Notes: a model not told the origin generated them from the letters alone. DNA of 64,000 nucleotides from Spongospora subterranea f. sp. subterranea (GCA_049724395.1 JAUGWO010000224.1:1-64000); one strand, 5' to 3'; positions 33,643 through 46,582 are shown, numbered from the stretch's first letter. Program-made: numbers and translations.

Positions 33643-36059
33643 CTATAACAAAACACGACGCCAAACTGAAGTATGGTTAGAAGCCATTATGCGCGACAAA
33701 ATTGTTTGATTTACATTTGGTCTTTGTCTAATGCGAGACAGTTCTGAATACTGAGGGCCGCCAATCATTGTGCATCGACTGCATAAATGGACTTTCGTGA
33801 AAATCAGATCGGGATCTACAACAAATCCTTTCCATGACTCCTCCATAAACGGGCATGTTCCAGTAATGACAAAATTTGGTCGAAAACGATTAATGTTCCA
33901 TTCTTCTTCAGCTAGTGTGCTCTGATCAATGATACTATGCATGCTGGCCTTTGACACAACAAGGACGTCATCAGATTGCTGAAATGTCGTATCCGATTTG
34001 ATGAATCTCGCAAGACGGCATCGCACGCCAATCGCATCCGAAAACCAGGCCTCACTGTCGCTAAGAAAAAAAATACGACGTTTGCGGCCGCAATCTCGAA
34101 CTTCAGAAATTTCCGATTCGTTGTATGCGACATCGAGGGGTACGGAATACACGGTTCCCGAAGATTTACAAGTCACACTCAGACAACCACGTTCCATACA
34201 GATCTTGGCCTTGACATTCTGCATTGAACGAAAGCGAGTTTGGGACATTATGTTTTGACGGTCGTCGATCAACGCCCAGCCTCGATCACTACAAACGCAG
34301 TCAGGAGTCGATGCAAAAGAAGGAATGTGAGAATAACGGACAATAGCAATCCCCCATAGTGTGCCATACTCCATTCTGTAGCCGCGAACCCGGAACAGGA
34401 CTTGATCGGATAAACCCGAATGGATTCCACTACTGCAACACCTTGTGCTTCAGCTATAGGACGAGGAATATCCTGCTTAACGAAATACTTCTGTGCAAAA
34501 CCCAGCCAACTTGAGATGTCACTGAAAGATAACATGTTACAGGCAATATAAACTCCAGAGGCTTGCAAACCTGAAAGTCGATGCATATCCCAGTGAAATG
34601 CGCAAACATCCTGTAGGTTTCCCATCGATCATGTCGATGTTATCGCCACAAACATGCCCGCGCTCAAAATTTGAAATCACATCTTCAGGGGATAATTTCA
34701 AGAACACTTGGCAAGCCCCGGAATTACAGAAACACCCGGCACGAATTTGAAATCCGCAAAGTGCTGCAAGCCTGTCTATGTGTGAATACCCAATGATATC
34801 GCCAGCATTTGTCAAAACACAGAACGCGACAGTTGGCCCTTGAATAGTGCCATACTTTGCTTTGAAGTGATTGCCAAAAATTTGGAACACTGGGTTGCCG
34901 TTCGTGTGGATCATTGAGGCCATGGACGATGCCAAAAATTCGGTCAATGCACAGCAGTGCCTGCTAATGCGGCCAAATCCCAGTTGTTTGTCCAATAAAT
35001 CGATTCCGGCAACAATAGAATCAATTAACGTGAATGGTAGACTACCACATTCCAAGCGAGAAGCCAGATTACGATGCAGTCTGTGAAAGGGTTGCGATGC
35101 CGTCATAACCTGAAGCGCCCCGCCACCAAAATAAACTTGATTCGATAATAGTTCCGCGGAATCATTTCTGACAATCAAGGCTCCTAAACCAGTAGGAAGC
35201 TGAAACGATTCAGACTAGGTATCTGAGTGGATTCACAATTTGTTCATACCCCAAACATTTTGTAAAAAGAAATCACTGAGAAGTCGGCTTCAACAGAACT
35301 AAGATCGAGCTTTGCCGTGGCACAATATTTGGATGCATCTAGTAAGATGCTCCACCGCCCGCTTGATGACGACTGCAAAGATTGAAGACGACCATTGCGA
35401 GCATCGCTCGCAATAGACAGGGGAAATCTGATCCCAGAAAAATTACATTCCGCAGGAAAGGCGAACAGCGAATTACTGGATTTGTTAGAAGTGTGATTCA
35501 GGGCAGAGTCGCGAGTGAAATCCGAAAAGGCCTCAAAATTTCCATCTAGGGTTAATACTCTGGCGTGATGCGATAATGCAGTTTCACGGATACCAACAAC
35601 GCTATTATGATTCATCAGCGTATAAGCGAACACGCTGGAAGAACTCCATGAAAATGTATCCGCGACTAATTTCAGCGCTGCTGTCGCTCCAGAACAAAAA
35701 ATCACTTGATGAGTGTCAGGTCCCACCGAGAGCATATTTAGTATTCGTTTTCGAGCTGCATCAATTTTCTGCCCGACATTGGCGCCTAAGCATCCCGATG
35801 AATGAGGATTTGCCCATTGCTGGCTGACGAGCGCAGAAGAGTGAGATTCAACCTGGGACTTGGTGAATGGAGCGAAACCACCGCTACAACAGAACAGTAA
35901 GAACGGCCAAAATGAACCGAGAGTTATGTTTGCGGTGACTGACTAATCCAGATAGACTGGCGCACCTGGCATCTCCATGCTCGGGATCTGGTCGCCACGA
36001 AACCTCTCCACATCTTCATTATAACCCGAATATGTCGAAATGAACTGCGATCTGTTCAT
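33643..36059 (-). CDS. MOCOS: Molybdenum cofactor sulfurase
   Basis: ATG at 36059 starts MNRSQFISTYSGYNEDVERF. Splicing over a short intron joins VYLDY to GGFAPFTKSQV, giving the class V aminotransferase start. Then come NPHSSGCLGANVGQKIDAAR, VIFCSGATAALKLVADTFSW (about 35700), LLDASKYCAT and FSVISFYKMFGV, whose Lys holds PLP (about 35250). LPTGLGALIVRNDSAELL follows, then the persulfide cysteine region RAGCFCNSGACQ (about 34720) and GKPTGCLRISLGY. The C-terminal MOSC part shows IRVYPIKSCSGF, GWALIDDRQNIMSQTRFRSM and a late Cys motif LCSRCTMI. The enzyme takes sulfur from cysteine and adds the terminal sulfido ligand to Moco for xanthine dehydrogenase and aldehyde oxidase. All key residues are present; introns are short. 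Confidence 0.92.
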
Positions 36060-36174
36060 GACTACTAAGTCGAATAAGAACTCCTCAGAGTGTCGCATTC
36101 AGTTATTGCGTAAAATTCCTTGGAGTCGCCAATTTCTGGTCTGTTTTCAGCTACAGTAGGAGTAATTTTTATTC

Positions 36175-37200
36175 TGAAATTGAATGAGGAACAAAGAAAT
36201 TTTCGGATACAGTAAAAGGAGTGACCCTGTACTGGCCACGCACTGTCTCAGATCGTAATCGCGATGGATTTGGTATTGCAACACCTGCATCACAATCGCA
36301 TCGTGGCAGGGGCCGGGCTCGTCTGGTAGCACAGCTGCTCGAGTCGGTCGCAACTGTTCTGCTGCGAAAGGCTAGAAAATTTTGCAGGCAGCATCCTGAG
36401 ACAATCGTGATGGAACCCAACTACAGTACGTATGTTCTTGTTTCGATGAGAAAGCACGTCAGTATGCTCGTGCAGTTTTTTCGAACATTTCCACTGGTCT
36501 ACAAGGAAAGGGATATGCGCGCGACACGTCATGGTCACATTCTCCTAATGATGAACGACACATTATCTTGTCTAATGAATCACATCAACGATTTCGTACG
36601 CTTCAAACGACCCCCGCAAGCTGAAGTGTCTTTGGCGGAGATGGTATCCTGGTTTTCGGTCACCATGTTTTCTCATTGTTCCAACATGGAGGTTACCTTG
36701 GATCATTTCAAGTCAAAGGTGGCATCGGTTCTATCATGGGATCGGTTGCGGTTTATCACCTCTAACGTTAAGGCCTATGATGTTACCAGTCGAAGATGGC
36801 GATGCAGAAGCGTGGCTTTCGCAACGCGACCGCACTGTTTACCTGGAAGATTTTGAGCAATTTGTCAAGGATCCGCAAAATGCAGTTGTTCGTCGTTCTA
36901 AATCATCCTGCTGTCGCTATTGACGACCAATTATATGGTACGCGAGCGAAGGATAATCAGGTAAATTGTTGGCTTCACGACGGCTGGCAGGGAGCGTCAG
37001 TCAGCGGATGTACTCTGCGGCGTTCTTTCGATTGCCAATCTGCATCAGATTTTGCAGGCGTCGGAAAGGGCAGTCCGAAAATGTGGTGAAATTGCTGGAG
37101 ATTCAGGAAATATCAACTCTGCTATCAATGACTTGAGAGCGATTCCTGTTATAGCAAGTATCTTCGCTTTATTAGTCTTTATGATGTTGAAGATACAGTA
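36175..37200 (+). CDS. Unrecognised gene with C-terminal membrane segment, ending at transposon
   Basis: Several open stretches separated by likely short introns; I could not settle the splicing. Visible parts are a basic helical stretch (VATVLLRKARKFCRQHP, about 36340), a helix-rich middle (MRKHVSMLVQFFRTFPLVYK) and VEDGDAEAWLSQRDRTVYLE (about 36790). The last exon (about 36990-37200) encodes RQSADVLCGVLSIANLHQIL and a helix, then the hydrophobic end PVIASIFALLVFMMLK. That end suggests a tail-anchored membrane protein. The IS630-type element inserts at TA right here: the frame reads AAG ATA CAG TAG, so the transposon end supplies the stop. Before insertion it would have ended LKILRIL. Head-to-head with MOCOS. 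Confidence 0.5.
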
Positions 37201-39940
37201 GCGATCACCTTAAACCGACAATTTCAAACCCTAGTCCAATTATTTTCATCAAATTTAATATACACTTAAGTGTATATATGAGATTACACGGTGAATATGC
37301 CATGAAAATTATCGTGCCTACAGAACGGTGCCTGATTTTGTGATAAATCACATGTAAAAGCAGTATCTGTGTACTTTGAATTTGATAAAATGATTGACTA
37401 GTTTTTACAAGTCGTTTATTACAGAATCAGGGACAGTTCTGTGTGCACGATATTTTTTCATGGCATACTCAATCTGCCGTTGATTGAGAAATATGCCGTT
37501 CTTCTTCCGGTAAGCATCCATGTACCTGAATGATTTCCTAGCAAAACGCCTCATCGTTGCTACTGATGTCTCTTTTAAAGCAATAGGAATGACCCTTTCG
37601 AGATCCTTGAATGAATACGTGCAATGCTTTCGGGTATACTTTTTTGTAGCACCCCAGAACATTTCGATCCAATTAAACTCCGGGTGGAACTTGGGATAGA
37701 ATATTATCAGACCTGATGCCCGCGATACAGTTTCTTCCAACCATTCTTGCTGGGCGACGAAGTCGGGTTGCACTGACAAAAGCAAGCGGGCGTCCTTAAG
37801 ACTTATCCCAGCATTCGGCCAGAGACCTCTTTCTGTAAGAATTCGGCGAATGCCTTTCTGAACAACGCCTTTGACATCAGAGCTGTGATCGGGAAACTGC
37901 ATTTCTTGATGCACACGTTCTTGCCCGATTGTAAACCATCCAGGCCTTGAATGCTTAACATTCTTGCCGGCCGTCCGAAAGGTTAAGTCTGGAAGCAACG
38001 AGCCCATCAGGCGGTTTGGCTCTATGATTCGGGGAGTTGTCAAACGCAAAGAGTGGCGTCGAATCAACATGAAGAACCCGAAAAATAACCAATGCCAATC
38101 TGGTATGCTCCACTAGATCTTTGTTGCACCAATATCCATCGGCATTCTTCCCTGGCTTTATCATTTTCAAAGTCGCAATGGTAGAGCCGACTGATCCGAA
38201 CTCAAAAATTTCTGGAAACTGTTCAGCAATTTCGCTTGTCACCAAAACCTCCATGTGACCATGACACTGGCATAAGAACTGGGATACCATTATGGATTTG
38301 CCAAACCGTTTTGGTCGAAGAGCTTGTCGATCACATTCAACCCATATACACTTCTTGCTGTCATTTGCCTCAAAACAGGTCTCGTCGTGCGTAATCAACA
38401 CCACCTTTGACTCATTTGGAGAAAGTTCTGGGGGGATTACTATCTCCATTTGATTCCCCTCGTAATGTTCCATTCGACTATACAATTGCTCAAACGATTG
38501 TAAGAACCTGAAGAACACCATGTTATGTACTTGTGGTAAATCTGTAAAAGAATTAAGTAATCGTACCATTTTCGGTATTCAACGACATCTGGGCGTTCAT
38601 GCCCGTCTGTATAGGTGCCCTTTTTATATTCAACGCTGTTGAATCCGAGACGGTGAAGCCACCTTCGTGCAGTTACCTCAGTAATAACTGTCGGATTGGT
38701 AAAGCCAAGGCTGTCAATCAAGTGAAGAGATTCGCTAACCCATTTTGAGAATGAGAGGCCATCAATTAACTCGATTCGTTGACATCTCAGGTAATTTAAG
38801 CATGCATTGGCAACATCGGGATCCTCAATTAATGATCGCGTTTTCACATGTCTACCTTGGCAAGAAGCATTGATTTTCTTAAACTGCAAAAAATGCAACG
38901 CCCACTGTCGAAGCCTTCGACTGCGATAAACGCAGCCTTGCTCTGATCCAAAGAACATCTTGCTAATCTCCATAGAAGATCTCATTTTTGATCTAGGATT
39001 GGTTTTGATCGCTTGTAAATATCTTAGAACACACATGTACTGCAAATTCTCAAACTTAGATAGTTTGTTGCACTTTTCGACAGCTTGAGAATTCTTAGAT
39101 GAAACCATTCTTGTTAAAAGTGCAATGGATTCGTCGATACAATCAATTGACTCTTCGATGGCTTCTTCATGATCGTCATCAGCTTGCTCGTGATCTGATA
39201 CACTATCATCGAAACTGATATCAGAAGTGTGATGTTGGCCTTTTCCGAACCAATGCGTGATTTTTCGGCATCCAGTCATCGCTGTTTCTCTCAAACGCTT
39301 TTCTCTCTGCTTATCAAAAAGGGAAGACCTGCCATCTCCTGTGTGAGACTTTCTAAAATGAGAGCCTGCCCCGGGTGTCCAGGTCAAAACACTATTAGTC
39401 AGTCTATCAGAAGCAGCTTCATCCATTCCGCAGAGCCATTCGTCAGATTCCAAAAAAACAAAGTGGTCGTCATCTTCTGAAGTGACACTATCGCTGATAT
39501 TGCATTGGCTAAACCGCGTCGCTGTAATGTTTGCGATTTGTTTTCGTCTCTTATTCATTGGCGGCATGTTAGTGAGACTACTGGTCAATCCGCAAAAAAT
39601 TATACCGTGCCCATTTTCAAAAGTAGCCGTGCGTAGTTGATCAAATCATTATTATGCGTCAGTGCGCGCAAAATAATTGCGCAGTCAAACCCATAAAAGT
39701 GCGTCACGCACTTTATTCCATATATACAGTCCAAAATTGTGTCGCAACCACTGTACATAAAAAGTGTATCTTCTCTGTCAATTTTGCCTCAAAATAAAAA
39801 TGAAAAATGTAACTTTGTTCGTCTTGACAGGACCTACCGAGTTACATTCAATCTGGCCGATTTCAGATTCAAACCAAGTACTAGATAGTAAAGAGGTGCC
39901 GTACAGTCACGGAATTGTCGGTTTAAGGTGATCGCTACTG
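37196..39940 (-). mobile_element. Complete IS630/mariner-type DNA transposon, TA target duplication
   Basis: Perfect 28-bp terminal inverted repeats (37196-37223 and 39913-39940), starting CAGTAGCGATCACC, each flanked by TA (37194-37195, 39941-39942). 2745 bp long with one transposase on the minus strand. The repeats are intact but the transposase has two single-base frame changes. The insertion is therefore probably recent but this copy not autonomous, or the breaks are sequence errors. Confidence 0.93.
37405..39567 (-). CDS. IS630/mariner-type DDE transposase (two frameshifts)
   Basis: ATG at 39567. The N-terminal part (39567 to about 38570) has acidic and basic segments and a helix-turn-helix region (DSLGFTNPTVITEVTARRWL, HRLGFNSVEYKKGTYTDGHE). 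Catalytic blocks are VVLITHDETCFEANDSKKC (first Asp, about 38390), LFAFDNSPNHRAKPPDGLVA (second Asp, about 38060) and FYPKFHPEFNWIEMFWG (Glu, about 37690). The tail MRRFARKSFRYMDAYRK is typical of this eukaryotic IS630-like group. The frame slips once at an AAAA run near 38573 and once at GGCCGGC near 37970. A 25-base GT..AG stretch at the first slip is too short and gives a stop if removed, so an intron is unlikely. The protein would excise and insert the element at TA sites. Confidence 0.88.
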
Positions 39941-39942
39941 TA

Positions 39943-40456
39943 CTCAGGATTTTATAAACTAATGTATTCTTATGTGACAAGACTAACTGAAACGTATATT
40001 GGTCATATCATGGATTGAAACGTAATACACATCACTATAAGATGGGTAACCGCAACAATGAATTCTATGCTCAGGTTTGTGCAAACGGATGTAATATCTG
40101 CCCAGATTAGAAATATGGCGTCAGTCGGGAAGTTAAGGCCTTCACGATTACGTAAGAGATCTAGAGGGTTCTTGAAAGAGTGTCGGCAGAAGGCCCAGGT
40201 TACACCCTCCCGTCTTTCATTGCTGGACCAAAGGCGTTCGTCATTGTCCCGGAACACCTATTGTAGGCGCCCCCAGGTAGAAATCCTGGCACGCTGAATC
40301 GCGAAAGGCTGATGCAGAGGAGGAGATTAGATGATCGAAAAACATAGCGACAAGAGTTTGAAAATCAGCGGATGCATATCTTTGATTGGAATTGAGGAAT
40401 GAAATGGATATTCTGTGGGTTTGTATTAAAAAAACGTTTGATGGTGACACATAATG
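39943..40456. other. No gene recognised
   Basis: Sequence between the transposon and the 3' end of striatin. No conserved coding seen. Confidence 0.5.
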
Positions 40457-42651
40457 TCAAGATTGGTAGACTTTGACAGCACAATCAGCCCCTCCACTTG
40501 CGACATACGCTCGTGTTGGATGGAATGCAACAGAGTGAATCGCCTGAAAAAAAACGTCATGAACTGCAAATTCACGAAAGGTGGTGGGGAAAGACCTCGC
40601 CGTATTTCCGACGATGCGTCTGATGAGCAGATAAGTCCTGATTGCAACAGCGCTTTGTTAAGTCCCAAAAGCGTATGGAAGCGTCGTGACACGATGAAAC
40701 CATTGAAGAACCATCGTTGGATATAGACAATGACGTCACGGTCTGAAGAAACAGGTAAACTCATTGACACAGCAACCCACAACGTTGAGTTACTTGAGCG
40801 TGAGCAAGCATTCGATGCACAAAAGTGCCGGCATTGACATCGCAGAATAAAATAGTGTTATCTACAGAAGCACAGAGTGCTAAAGGATGGACCGGGTGCG
40901 AGACGACACGGACAAGCCTGGAAACCTGAGCAATTTCTGAAATCAGTAAAAGCTCTACGCATCCCCGCGCCGAAGTACCTGTTTGAAAGTTCTAACGCAT
41001 TGCCCCGTTGTAACATCAAATTGTGCCAAATCTCCTGATAGGTAGGCGACCAAGAGTTGGTTGCTGTCACATGTCAAAGGGGTTGCAGAACAACATGATT
41101 GATTCAGGAGTGGAACACCATGGTCGTCTGGGCAAAAATTAATCAATACATTAACACTTAAATCCGAATTTGAAACCTGATCGTAGGAATACGTGTTTAG
41201 GAGTAGGGACCTCGTCTGAAGGGCTCACGTCCCAAAAATTGACGACGCCGTCGGCTCCTGCTGAAAACAGCCTGCGATTGCGAAGATGCAAATCCCACAC
41301 GACATCCGAATGACCGAACAAAACCATTCTCCTGAACATAAGTCTGATATTTGATCATATTCCGAAGAATCACATTCTAACCTGAATTTTAGCGCGGATA
41401 ATTGGGCGTCATAAGGGTCGTCATTTTCTAGATCGGGCAAGTCCCAAACAATGATTTTGCCATCGACGGATGCGGATACGCATGCATCCCCGTGTATAGC
41501 AACTGACGTAATCATGCATGAATGCCCTCGATATGTATGAACAGGCTGTGAACGGCGATTGCCGCGATCTGCATCGATATTCCAAAGTTTGGTCGTTCCT
41601 GAAAACAACATCAGATCGCAGTACAGGACGTAATCCGCACGGAATCACCATCTTCAGAGCCACTGAGTAATGCGGGTTCTTGATCGTGAAAACACACAGA
41701 CCTGACTGAATCTAGATGATGGGCCAACGTAAGTTTAGGCTTCCAAAGCATATCTGCAGGTGGTGGACACGACCATTCGAAGGAATACCCGGCATCAGTT
41801 CCAACGTCTACATTGGGAAGGTTTGGAGCGCCCCTGGGAAGAAGCTGCCCAAGCGCCGGTACCGTCTGCTCAAACGTCTCCTCAGATGCTGACTCTTCTT
41901 CTGGATTGGAAAACCCCAAAATTTGTTCATCCAAATCCTGCCTACTCTGCCGTCTTTCTACCAAGCCAGAGTTTGATACAGCAACAGGTCTAGGAGGAGC
42001 AGATTGCAATGACGGTTTAGGGCGCAATGCAGTCGGCGGATCTTGATCCGGGATCGTTTGCGACAGCGGATGCGTATCAACAGGTGACGGCGTTGCTGTT
42101 TGCTGCTCTGAAACATTCTCTTGATCGGGCACGGATTCATCCTCCATGATAGCGGGGGATGACGCCGGTTTATAACCGAGTTCTTCAAGATATTTCCAAA
42201 GCATTCGCGACCCAGTATTTGAACTTGCGTTGCGCGACATAAAGTTTGACGGCAGGGTTTTGTACTTGTCAGAACTTCCTGGCCGCACAGATTTATCTTT
42301 TTCTGGTGATCTGGATAACCCCGGAGCAATTTTATCTTTTCGATCCATTTTTGTCGGAAGTTGATTTGTACCATCGGCATCAGGAGATGCGATGCGGTTT
42401 TCCTTCAATGCGTATTCAAGCATCCCTATCCTGGCCGCTAATGAGGACCGCGCCTTGGATTCAATGAGCTTATCTTTCTCCATCGTCTCGATCTTCGCCT
42501 TCAGTGCCGCTTCCTGCATCAACCATGACGCCCGCAGGCGTTCGAGCTGCGAATACTCCTCGATCAATGTGTCGATCGATGAACGGATCCCGGGCGGAAG
42601 GGAGCGAGATGCCAGCACTGTGTCGGCTGACATGAGGCGGTCCGCCTCCAT
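40457..42651 (-). CDS. Striatin family protein (STRIPAK scaffold)
   Basis: ATG at 42651. The N-terminal coiled coil SIDTLIEEYSQLERLRASWL runs to SSLAARIGMLEYALKENR, the striatin homodimer and PP2A-A binding segment. A Pro/Ser-rich linker with WKYLEELGYKPASS follows, then WD40 repeats across short introns. These include SVCFHDQEPALLSGSEDG joined to TTKLWNIDA, YRGHSCMITSVAIHGDACVS, GHSDVVWDLHLRNRRLFSAG, AYLSGDLAQFDVTTGQCVRT, LVRVVSHPVHPLALCASVDN and TVTSLSISNDGSSMVSSCHD. The last repeat is AIHSVAFHPTRAYVASGGAD, ending VKVYQS. Striatins scaffold the STRIPAK kinase-phosphatase complex (PP2A, Mob, GCK kinases) in animals and fungi, where the fungal homologue is PRO11. Full length, no break seen. 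Confidence 0.93.
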
Positions 42652-42789
42652 GAAAACAGGATCGACTCGACCCACAATACCACGTTTGAAAAAACGATTG
42701 CAATTTACCGCTCCGATACGAATCTACTTAACGCACCTTTCGATCTTTAGCACTGCGCAAATATTATAGCTTCGGTTACACGCACCTTT

Positions 42790-43119
42790 TCACCAGATTT
42801 GACTGCGCACTATTGCTGTGCACGGATAAGGAGGCCGCAGCCGATGGTCTTTGGGCTGGAGATGACCATCCGAAATGTTTGTTTTTGCAGGCGTGAGTTC
42901 CAGCCGGGTCAGACGGCGCCCCCGAACTCGGGCGTGACAACAACACGCATGAAGATTGTTGTTTTTGGTTTCAACGACAAAATTCGGTTTGCATAGAATG
43001 ATGCTTGCTAGCGTAGCACGAACTTCAATGTCGTCCCAACGTCTAAAAAACTGGATTTCCTCTCCAGTATTATAAGACGTGCACTTGTCCAGCACCGCAT
43101 CACTCTGATTGTGGGCCAA
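42790..43119 (-). CDS. Hypothetical short ORF divergent from 43143
   Basis: The frame is open from about 43165 down to 42790 with parts such as EIQFFRRWDDIEVRATLASI and a Cys/His cluster ACCCHARVRGRR. No in-frame ATG defines the start, and the frame overlaps the start of the plus-strand gene at 43143. No family recognised. An exon of a divergent gene is possible, but chance cannot be excluded. Confidence 0.3.
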   Translation of the reverse strand: MAHNQSDAVLDKCTSYNTGEEIQFFRRWDDIEVRATLASIILCKPNFVVETKNNNLHACCCHARVRGRRLTRLELTPAKTNISDGHLQPKDHRLRPPYPCTAIVRSQIW

Positions 43120-43142
43120 ATCGCGCGCATCGTCCTCGTCAG

Positions 43143-43588
43143 ATGAATCCGTCCACGGAGGTCCGGGTGGAATCGTCGCCGGTCACGCTCGAGCCGGTCG
43201 TCACCAAGCAGGCGATCGCCATCGAGGCGCGTTTGCAGGACCTGTTCACCTCAATGACGCAGCTGTTGCTGGACCCTTGTGACTCAAATGATCGCAATCG
43301 CCTTCTGCTCTACAATCATCTCGTCAAATTCGAGATGCAGTGCGACTCGCTGTTCTTGTTTCTCGTATGTCGACCGATTTTTGTGGAATATCTGAAAATT
43401 CGAACTGACGGCGAACCCTTTAGCAAAGCCATTACAGACAACTTGAAACAGTTTGGGGGAAGATGGAGCTTGATTCGGTGCCTCCAGGAACTGGATTTGT
43501 GGAGTATGTCGAAAAGCAGGAGATTGCGGAGACGATGGAGCGGATCCTTGGTGAAGACCTCGCCAGAGCCCGGGCTAGTAGATTATAA
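43143..43588 (+). CDS. Small helical protein, unrecognised
   Basis: ATG at 43143. Exon 1 encodes KQAIAIEARLQDLFTSMTQL and NHLVKFEMQCDSLF, then a GT at about 43363. A second exon from about 43438 continues QLETVWGKMELDSVPPGTGF, VEYVEKQEIAETMERILGED and ends ARASRL at TAA 43588. The result is about 125 mostly helical residues, the size and look of a small complex subunit (for example mediator or tethering complexes), but I cannot assign it. Divergent from the ORF at 42790. Confidence 0.6.
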
Positions 43589-44395
43589 AGAGTAAACTAT
43601 GTATTCAATCCAAAATTTGATTCTTTTGTGATGTTCTGGATTTTGTGATTGCTCTTCGGTAGCGGTCAGAGCGGTAATCAATCGCCTCCTCAGGTATCAG
43701 TAATCGCTTGTATTGACGATAATCACCGGATTTATTCCAGGTTTACGAACTCTTGATCATCGTTTAGGATCAAAATTACGATCGATAGTAGTCGGAGAAT
43801 GACAAGCTCATATTTCATGAAGACAATGCACTATTGTGTGTCATCAATTGCTTAATGTTCGAATCTTTGTTTGACCATTAGCACTTGAGCACCTGGCGTG
43901 TTTTCTGGTTCGTGGTTCAGGATTCTGCAAGCATCGGAGCACACGATGATTCTATCTTCTCTTAACACTCTTAGTCCTAGGTTCATGTGTGTTGATCCAT
44001 TTCACCTCTGCCCTTCAAATGAGGTGAATTTTGTTCATTAATCCTTTGATAATTGTTACACATTTGCCGACTGTAAACACGTCAATAAAGCAGTTCAAAT
44101 CCGAACCTACCTAGGCTTATAATGTTAGCGGCGCCCGTAGCAGTTTTTTTAAATTGCTCTCAACAAGAGTCTGCGATTCGGGGCCGCTGAATTATCGATC
44201 ACCGACACGCAATATCAACCTCAGCGGCTTGGATACCTTCAACCCTGGAAAACTGAATCTAATCGAAATGATTCACCAGATTGGAGATTGTTTGAAAATC
44301 GATGTTTCATTGGTTCACAAATTTGATCTGCTCAATTGGTGTCTCACAGAACAAACTCTTCGTTGCATCCAATTTTTGGGAAATGTTTTGTTTAT
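43589..44395. other. No gene recognised
   Basis: Low-complexity, fairly AT-rich intergenic stretch. Open frames on the plus strand at 44154-44549 lie partly opposite the end of the ADCK1-like gene and show no family motif. Confidence 0.5.
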
Positions 44396-46582
44396 CTATC
44401 CTATCATAATTTGCCCGTGTGCCCGATTCTGTCTCCAACTGGAATCGCGAAACCATAGGCCAATATTCAGCAACCACAGGTTTAATCGCAGTCGCACAAG
44501 TTGGTACTCGACAATGCACGCATCGATTATTTTCCTCCATAGACTATAATTCACAATAAGCCACACCTTGCTTTGTGAATTGTGCCAGTATTTACCTATG
44601 GTGCTGCGACGAATAACTACCTCGAACAGCCCAACAGAACATAGACTGCATTCGCAGCAGCGTAGAACCATGCAGCTCTTTATTTATTTGCCTGACTAGA
44701 TTTTGTGTTTTCAAAATTAGCAGCATCTGAAACAGATATTAAAACAAGTTATCGCATAATGCCAACGCTACCGGTCTGGGGAGATTCGAGAGAAATCGGT
44801 TCAACGATTCGCTTAAACCCTACAGGCAGTGCTAAGCAGTTAAAACCCTATAGCAGGAGAGTACAATCGATTCTACGTACATCGACTTGAAATTCAGCTC
44901 CGAGGCCTTTAATCTCATTTACTATGTCTGCTTTTGTGACAGGATCACCGAGACGACGGCATGTGCCCCCTTTTGACGGCAATGATCTAAATGTGAACAT
45001 GATCGGAAAAAACCTGTTGACAAATTGATGGGAAAAGCATTTTGAGGAAACAAAATCTGGTCGCACTTATAATACTGTTCAACATTCAGTCTGCTGCAGA
45101 TGTCTTTCAGTTTGTCGCGATCTAACCACAGACATGCCAACCACAGCTCACAATAATCGAGGCGGAAACCATCAGAAAGCTCCTGATACAGCCCGTGATC
45201 TAATAGGACAATCTGCGGTTTAGAAAAATTTCCTGGCCTTCGGCGAACCAATATGTTTCCTATAGATTCTTGATGAGAATTCTAGAATACGTTGACGCAG
45301 ATGAGAACCTGCATGAGGATCAGCATGGATAAAACCATACTGGAAAATCATCTCGGCGAATACATCACAAACAATGGCACCAACTTCCTTTGGATCAAAC
45401 CCTAAAGAATTTAATGCCTTGATATTGGTAACTTTCACCCCTATATCGAATTAACTTCCCCTGATCATGGTGTCGATAACTGTGACCTTCTATGAAATCC
45501 ATGACGAGGATTTTTCCTGTGGTGTACTTCCAATATATTTTGGGAACAGCTACGTCATTACGCAAGGATAGGTATTGAGAAATGCGCTCTGCTGATTTGC
45601 CTTCCAACCTGAAATCTAGCTCTTTCATTAAATTTCCTGCGAGCATTGTGATAAGTCATAATACGATAGGGGATGGGAGTAACTTGTACCTCTAAATTCC
45701 TCTACCATCCACATTAAATCTAGGTTTGGATAGATCCTGCCCAAACACTTGCATATATTGGTCAAGGACACCAGGTCAGATAAGAACAAGGCGTGTAATC
45801 TTGGGTACTGAAAACATTCCTTTAACATACATGGTGGATAATTCAGCACTCAAACTGTCAACATACTTGAACTTTGACAGCAACCTCTATCCCAGAATCT
45901 CGAAGAATGGCTCTGTGAACCTGAATAGTCAGTTAATGATAGGAATCCACTTCGGATTTGGATGAAAAAATATGACAGAACCTGTGCGAGGCTGGCTGCT
46001 GCTAATGGACATGTATCGATAGTCGAGAAAATTTCATCAGGATGACACTTGAGTTCCTGTGTGAAAACTTTGATGACTTCAGAATAATTCCTGGGGGCAG
46101 CCTGATCCTGCAGTGTTGACAACGTTTTTGTGTACTCGATAGGAAACACGTGCGTTAGAGACGCCATATATTGCCCGGCCTTTACGTATATCCTGATATC
46201 GAAGAGCTTTGGCACGATGCGTCTTCGCACAAAGTGTCTGAAATTTACCCTCCATTGCGCAAGCAAAGCGTTACGAGCTTCTTGGCGCTCCTGGTATGGA
46301 CTGCTGCAAGGCATTCGTTATCATCGTCATCGCACTTTGACAACTGGTAGTCTATGGCGATTGATACAGCGCAGGAAGCGGTCCTCTTTGAATTGAACCA
46401 GAATTCAATGATTAAATCAACAACACAAAGGGTGCAAGGATCATTACCAAGAAGCGGACTGACGGCTCCAGCGGGTTATGATCTTGATAATAAATATAGG
46501 CAGCTCCAGATCCCGTCAATCCCAAGCTGATCAACTTCCCCCCATGAGCGCTGAGCAAGCGCTGGAATACCGACGGCAACAT
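44396..46582 (-). CDS. ADCK1-like ABC1/UbiB family kinase
   Basis: ATG at 46582. The N-terminus GGKLISLGLTGSGAAYIYYQ resembles the mitochondrial targeting and membrane part of ADCK1. Exons then give the UbiB signature KAGQYMASLTHVFPIEYTKT with LQDQAAPRNYSEV, the Ala-rich loop PLAAASLAQV, KELDFRLEGKSAERISQYLS and VPKIYWKYTTGKILVMDFIE. IHADPHAG spliced to NILVRRRPGNFSKPQ is followed by IVLLDHGLYQELSDGFRLDY, the metal-binding Asp. The end has FFPIMFTFRSLPSKGG and QMLLILKTQNLVRQINKELH, matching the ADCK1 C-terminus. The family acts on mitochondrial lipid and cristae homeostasis and is related to COQ8. Many introns of about 40-60 bp; no break seen. Confidence 0.9.

Noticed and set aside
38548-38575. 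25-base GT..AG 'intron' in the IS630-type transposase
   Set aside because: Shorter than any other intron here, and its removal creates a stop; a one-base slip at an A run fits better.
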